Below are positions 59,558 through 64,000 of a DNA stretch of 64,000 nt, one piece after another (the first letter of the stretch is position 1; every line of letters starts with the position of its first letter). Made by a program: the position numbers and the translations under genes. The notes beneath the pieces were generated by a model. That model had not been told where the DNA came from. It was given only the letters and a program-made list of their open reading frames with translations, and searched no databases. The stretch comes from Nyssa sinensis. Taxonomy: Eukaryota; Streptophyta; Magnoliopsida; Cornales; Nyssaceae. The DNA lies in assembly GCA_008638375.1 (NCBI GenBank), contig VIRR01000549.1:202668-266667 (forward strand). The letters are read 5' to 3'.

Positions 59558-59796
59558 TTTGTAGGAAAATTTGGGTGGCTGATGCAGAGAGAAAAAGGTC
59601 AAGAAAAGGGGCTGATGTGAGAAAGAGACGTGTGAGAGTTGGTGAAGTGTATATGGATGTTGGTCTCGGTTGGGGAGGAAAGAAAGGAAAGAAAAACTGA
59701 GAGCAAGGGAGAGAGAGAGTTCTGAAGAGCAGAAGTGACCAAGAGGAACAGAAGGATAGAGGAAGCAAACCAAAAGGAGAAAATCAGAAATTTTAG

Positions 59797-61928
59797 GTGA
59801 GTGGGTGCTTCTGTTTTAAATTTCAAGAGCATGATTTGTTTGGTTTAAATCATAGGGTTTTATAAAGCATGATTTTAGCTTTCAAATGCAAAAAGAATGA
59901 TAGAAAACGGTTAAGGAAATAGGGAGAAAATCCAAGTTGCAGGTCTGGGCCATGGAGGTTGAACCTTGTCATTTTATGTGAGAAACTATATTGAAATGAC
60001 CTAAAAATAATCTTATGAGGTGCAGAAAGAGAATAGAAAAAGAAAGAATGAAAAACAGTGAAAAAATAAGCATGAAATCGGAATTATACAGTTGGCCGGA
60101 GGTTCGGCCATGGGCCTTTGAGCTCTATTTCGTGAAGATTGAAAAGGCTTTGAGGGGAATGCAGGGTAGGAAAGGAATCTAGGGGAAGAATGGAAGAAAC
60201 TGACATTTTAAAAACCTTGAAAAGTCGCCGGAGACCAGTCGCCGACGCCGGAGAAGGCGCCGGAACCCTACTGGTTCGTCGCCGGAAAAACGGGGAAAAA
60301 GGGAGGCCACCCGGGTCCGGTTCGGGCGGGGCTGAACCGCCCCTGCCACGTGTCGCTTCCCTGTTTTAAATTAAAAACCAATTGGGGCTGTTTGGTTATA
60401 GGTTTTAGAAATTGAAATTGAAACTGATTTAGGGGATGGGGATATCCTGTTCCAGGTTTGAGGAATAGCCACTGTTTGGCTATCCATAGTGAGAATAGGA
60501 TTTTCTTAAATTACAAATTGGCCCCTGACTTTTAGTTATTATAAATTGACCCAGAACTTACGAAAATTACGAATTGACCCCCCCAACTGTTGATAATTAT
60601 GTTTTGACCCCATGAATAAAATATTAATTAAATTAATTAATTAATTAATTAATTTAATTAATTAAATATTCAAAAATATTCTGGAGTCCAAATAGGACAA
60701 GTCATTAGTGTATTTTGACTATCTCGACCATTCTGAAACCAATGGTGAGGTCCGTTTTACGAGACGGGGTCCCAAAAAAATAAAAGACCCGCAGTAACCT
60801 TTAAAATTACCAAAATGCCCCTAGATTGGAACACAGTCAAACGAACTCCAAATTAAGTAAACAAATAGTGAAACTTTATTATTTCGAGCATTCCGGACTC
60901 AACCGTGGAGTCCGATTTGTGAAAAGAGGTCACAAAATGTAAGGACCCGTGTAAAGTACAAAATAACTGTTTTACCCTTTTGAACCCAGGTGTCCGAGTT
61001 GAATTCTACGAAAACCTAAACTTAGTTTCTTCGACGTCCCGGACTCAATAATGGAGTCTAAATTAGCAAAATAGAAATTCATGAATTAAAGGCATAAAAT
61101 TTGATGAATAGAATAAATTCAAATGACAATGAACTGAATTACCTGTTATGATTTTAGGAACACGAGAGGGCAAGGAGAAGGTGATCTGACCTTCGGCATT
61201 CTCACTGTGATTCTACCATACTTCGAGTACACCTTCTTGAGTTGAGATCGATTATCAGGTACGATATATTATGTTAAGTAAGAAATAGAATTAAGATTAG
61301 GACTTGTTCTGCTGCCTTGATTGTTCACATGTTTGCTTGAATGTTCGCATGCTTATGTGCTTCATGCTATCTTGCTGACGTTGGATGATGATTATGTGTA
61401 TACTGCGTGTGTTAGTGTAGTGTGTGAATTATATGCTTTGAGAACTGTTGATATTATGAAATATGTACTTGAAAGCATGCTTTATGTATGAAAGAGATGC
61501 ATTATTGAGATTACCTTATGACATGATGAAATCAGAGCATATTGGCATAGTGTGATTCCTTGGACATGGTGTGGGTAAGCACTTGGTGCTTTGCAGGGTG
61601 CAGATCCTGTGGTGAAAAACCCAAAATCGGCCAATAGGTACTTGCCTGCCTGACGGATTCCAGACCGTGAAGCGAGACATACGTGGCGGTGCTCATGCCA
61701 GCAGAGAATGACCGTATCATGAGACATGGGTGGCATAGAGTTACATGGGTGTGTCACGCATACTGCTCATATACTGCATATTGTTTACATGCTGCCATCA
61801 TGATATCGAATGCCATATAGAAATAACTGTACACTTGCACATGCCACGACCTTAGTTCTGTTTCTTGCATTAGCATTATATTGTACCAGCATGTTGAGCT
61901 GACCCCTTTAGTGGGGCAAATATTTCAG
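59797..61928 (+). other. Predicted two-intron leader inside LTR X3
   Basis: Donor TTTTAG|GTGAGT at 59797, acceptor GATTTTAG at 61156-61157 (1361 bp), a 101-bp exon 61158-61258 starting GAACACGAGAGGG, donor TCAG|GTACGA at 61259, and acceptor TATTTCAG at 61927-61928 (670 bp) with CTGAC upstream. It matches X1 site for site. Splicing is inferred. Confidence 0.6.
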
Positions 61929-62884
61929 ATAATGTCCCAGCTGTACGAGACGTGGAGATGAACTGATTAGGGACTATGTTAGGCCCAAGCGGCGCTTTTG
62001 ATATTGTGTAAGGGCATAAGCCCGCGACTGTATTTTATTTTATATGTGGTGAAGAAATGGACCAGACCTTATGTATTTATCAGAACAGTATGTAGAATGT
62101 ATGTGATCGTCCTTAATTATCTCTTATTCCTTTATTATTTTATTTTCTTTTGTCTCGTTTCTCGCGCCTCGGGTTCGCTGGAATTCGGGGCGTGACAGAA
62201 TTGCATGGTTTAGAAATGCACATTTGCACATGCCACGTCCTAAATTTGTTTCTAGCATTACCTTGTGATCATACCAGCAGTTGAGCTGACCCATTCGTGG
62301 GATACCATTTCAGATGAGACCCTAGATACTTGAGACTTGTGCAAGTCTTGAAGGATGGAAGGAGATTGGCTTCTTTGAAGATTTGGCCCTTGGGGCACTT
62401 TTTGGATGTATGGGCATAAGCCCAACTTCTTGTATTTATTTTTGGACATGTATTTATTTTGTTCTATACTTGGAGGAAGATGTAAACCTTAGGCCTTGGG
62501 CCATTGTAAAATGTATGGGTTGAGACCCAAGTAAATGCTTGATATTTCATTTAATATCTTATATGGATGCATGTTGAATTATGGAGTTGTGGCCACCGGT
62601 GAGGGTGGGTTGCTTACTTAATTATGCATGTGAATTTTGTGAATATTAGGTGAGGAAAACACTTAGAAAAACTAAGGGAAGTTATGCCCAAATTTCCAGA
62701 AAACTTGAACACTAGACATGTGTGTAAAACACCCTTGAAATGAGGGAAAAAAGGCTGAAAATGGGGGTTTAAATCCTGGGAAAAGCTGGGCTGAAATGGG
62801 TGGAAAAATGGCTTAAAAGACTTAGAAAGAAAATGAAAAAATAGGAAAATGTGGGGGCAGCAAATAGAGGAAATTGCTCTCAGT

Positions 62885-62910
62885 ATTTTCACTGTAGCTA
62901 CAGTGAAAAT
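62885..62910. repeat. Perfect 26-bp palindrome in the Y 3' LTR
   Basis: Identical to 48398-48423, although the bases just downstream (gtttttgcagtaggtttcag) have drifted from the 5' LTR. Confidence 0.95.
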
Positions 62911-63654
62911 GCAGAAAAAAAAATCAGATAATGTTTTTGCAGTAGGTTTCAGGGAAAAATCAGAAAATTAGACAGCAAGCTCAACAAGCCCCAGCCACGG
63001 GTGCGTCGCCCAGCCCCATGTGCCCACAGCCGCCGCGCGCACGAGCCGGCGCCGGCTTCCTTGCCAGGCCTCTGCCCCCCCTCTGCTGCAGCGGTCCGTC
63101 TTTGCCGTGCCCTTGGGCCCTGGGTGGCATGCACTGCTTGTTCCCACCTTGCTTGTTCAACCTTGCTATCCCGTCCTGGTTTCGCCTATCTTTTGCGCCA
63201 CCTTTTTTGAGTCCTTTTTGGGACACCTTTTTGGGTCATATTTGGACAATATTTTGGGCCATGGTTTGGCCAATTTTTGGGCCCTGTTTGGGCCCATTTA
63301 GGGGCTTTGTTTTCAGAATCTTTGGGGCCATGTTTGGCCACAATATGGGCTGTGTTAGGCCCTCTTCTTTAGACGAAGTTTTGGTGGGTTTCTTGGCCCA
63401 CTGGGGACTATACCTTGCGACCATTTTTGGGGCGGGTTTGAGACATCCATCTTGGGAAATTTTGGGGGCTAATTTGAGACTATTTTTAAAGACATTTTTC
63501 AAACATAAACTTAAATTAATTGGAACCACATATAGGGGGTAAGGGTTAGCTTTAATTGAGGGAATAATAGGTGAACTTCAATTTATTTATTAATTGCTAA
63601 TTATTTATTTCTTTTCACTCACCCCCGGGTTGGTCGAAACTCCGGGACGTGACA

Positions 63655-64000
63655 GGTACTACGAACACTATAAGAATGGTTCCGAGCTTATGTCGGCTTA
63701 AGACCTATCGAGCTGAGAATAAGGAAACAATATTTAACAAGGAACCTGTATCCACAGATATTGTTCAAGCGCAGTGTCAATATGGTAACTGCCCTTCTTG
63801 ATGATCAAATCACTGCTTTCACGACTCCAAATCTTAACCAACTTAGAAGATCCCAAAGCCTATAACTAACGCCATAGGTGCACTTCTATTTTTATGCTCA
63901 TTCAATTATTTTCAATTACATTCTTTTAATTCAGTTTATTGACTTTATCTCAGAGTGGCTACCACCGGAGCTAACTCGATGGCTCTCTGTAACTTTTTTT
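63655..64000 (+). repeat. Tat2 3' LTR, second part, truncated by the window end
   Basis: From the TSD ggtac (63655-63659) onward it aligns with the reverse complement of the Tat1 LTR (gaataaggaaacaat, gatgatcaaatc, gactccaaatc, tttttatgctcatt, ggctaccaccggagc). The outer end and flanking TSD lie beyond position 64000. Confidence 0.82.

Larger units (their letters stand above)
59193..62197 (+). mobile_element. Solo LTR X3 (3005 bp), nested in the Y 3' LTR
   Basis: TGTAATAACCCG...GGGGCGTGACA with a perfect TSD gaatt (59188-59192 and 62198-62202). It is close to X1 along its whole length: hairpin 59531-59557, leader donor 59797, CCACGTGTC at 60346-60354, inverted-repeat modules between about 60720 and 61060, and a terminal block at about 61520-62030. 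No internal domain. It inserted after Y, because the Y 5' LTR carries the empty site. Confidence 0.95.
46203..63654 (+). mobile_element. Element Y: Ty3/gypsy chromovirus (Del/Tekay-like), degenerate, with nested insertions
   Basis: 5' LTR 46203-49156, PBS at 49160, internal region to 57686, PPT AAGGGGGGAAGGA (57674-57686), 3' LTR 57687-63654. The TSD is ggtgc (46198-46202) versus ggtac (63655-63659), one mismatch. Without the nested solo LTR X3, the 3' LTR is about 2958 bp, matching the 2954-bp 5' LTR. Only protease and RT remnants survive at 55190-56190. Integrase and chromodomain were not found. Lineage is judged from RT motifs alone. Confidence 0.93.
57687..63654 (+). repeat. Element Y 3' LTR (about 2958 bp without the nested X3)
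   Basis: TGTAGAGATCTG...GGGACGTGACA. It is collinear with 46203-49156: 30-bp repeats 57731-57822, TATAAATA 58144-58151, donor 58398, palindrome 62885-62910. It is interrupted at gaatt by X3. The uninterrupted site is visible in the 5' LTR at about 47710 (gggaattgcatgg). Confidence 0.93.
40490..64000 (+). mobile_element. Tat2: older, truncated Tat-lineage element split by nested insertions, runs off the window
   Basis: Its own sequence is 40490-40806, 45697/45702-46202 and 63655-64000. It contains the 5' part of the antisense gene (minus strand, ATG 40708), that gene's promoter, a PPT (about 46030-46042, CAGGGGGAGAGTAG) and a 3' LTR starting at 46044 that resumes at 63655. The LTR pieces align with the reverse complement of the Tat1 LTR (for example gacacgtgt, gaataaggaaacaat, gatgatcaaatc, ggctaccaccggagc). 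No gag-pol of Tat2 is present to the left, so the element is truncated near 40490. Confidence 0.85.

Noticed and set aside
59109..59768. A 219-codon minus-strand frame at the start of LTR X3
   Set aside because: It crosses the Y-X3 junction and microsatellites, and its composition is His/Tyr/Thr and Ile/Tyr runs from TA/TG repeats.
63018..63542. A 174-codon plus-strand frame near 63.0-63.5 kb
   Set aside because: It is the same GC-rich and TGGGCC repeat region in the Y 3' LTR. The frame is not kept in the 5' LTR copy.

Overview
The window looks like repeat-dense nuclear DNA of a flowering plant, probably a dicot. The evidence is two degenerate subfamily-XII leucine-rich-repeat receptor kinases (the EFR/XA21 type), a G-type lectin receptor-kinase fragment, plant LTR-retrotransposon lineages (Tat, a Del/Tekay-like chromovirus, copia, a TRIM) and a long-inverted-repeat MITE. 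No intact host gene is visible, and I cannot name the species.

Layout. 1-6.2 kb: AT-rich DNA with a degenerate tandem array of about 178-bp monomers (1.8-4.0 kb). 6.2-11.0 kb: LRR receptor-kinase pseudogene 1 (minus strand), with a MITE in its intron. 11.9-12.7 kb: copia gag remnant. 13.2-16.2 kb: solo LTR X1 (TSD catgg). 19.4-22.9 kb: LRR receptor kinase 2 (minus strand), nearly intact but with two frameshifts and one stop. 23.8-24.1 kb: lectin-kinase fragment. 24.6-27.5 kb: solo LTR X2, minus strand (TSD gttat). 27.9-39.7 kb: complete but mutated Tat-lineage Ty3/gypsy element Tat1, minus strand (TSD atatt). It has gag, protease, RT, a dual RNase H, integrase, a 3' UTR tandem array and an antisense gene region. 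40.5 kb to the window end: a nest of insertions. An older Tat element (Tat2, plus strand) carries a roughly 4.5-kb LTR (Z') with a TRIM at its end, and its 3' LTR is split by chromovirus Y (46203-63654). Y itself carries solo LTR Z (49218-53161, TSD caata) in its leader and solo LTR X3 (59193-62197, TSD gaatt) in its 3' LTR.

The host genes are relics of cell-surface immune-type receptors. The retroelements dominate, and exact target-site duplications let most insertions be ordered in time.

The most unusual signal is inside the long LTRs. Three X-family solo LTRs keep the same predicted two-intron leader (GT/AG sites, middle exon of 101, 105 and 101 bp), and the Y, Z and Z' LTRs show comparable donor/acceptor pairs. 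X LTRs also keep a perfect hairpin near the predicted transcription start, and the X and Z' LTRs carry iterated GGACTC/GAGTCC inverted-repeat modules. All of this is read by eye, so splicing and expression are inferences.
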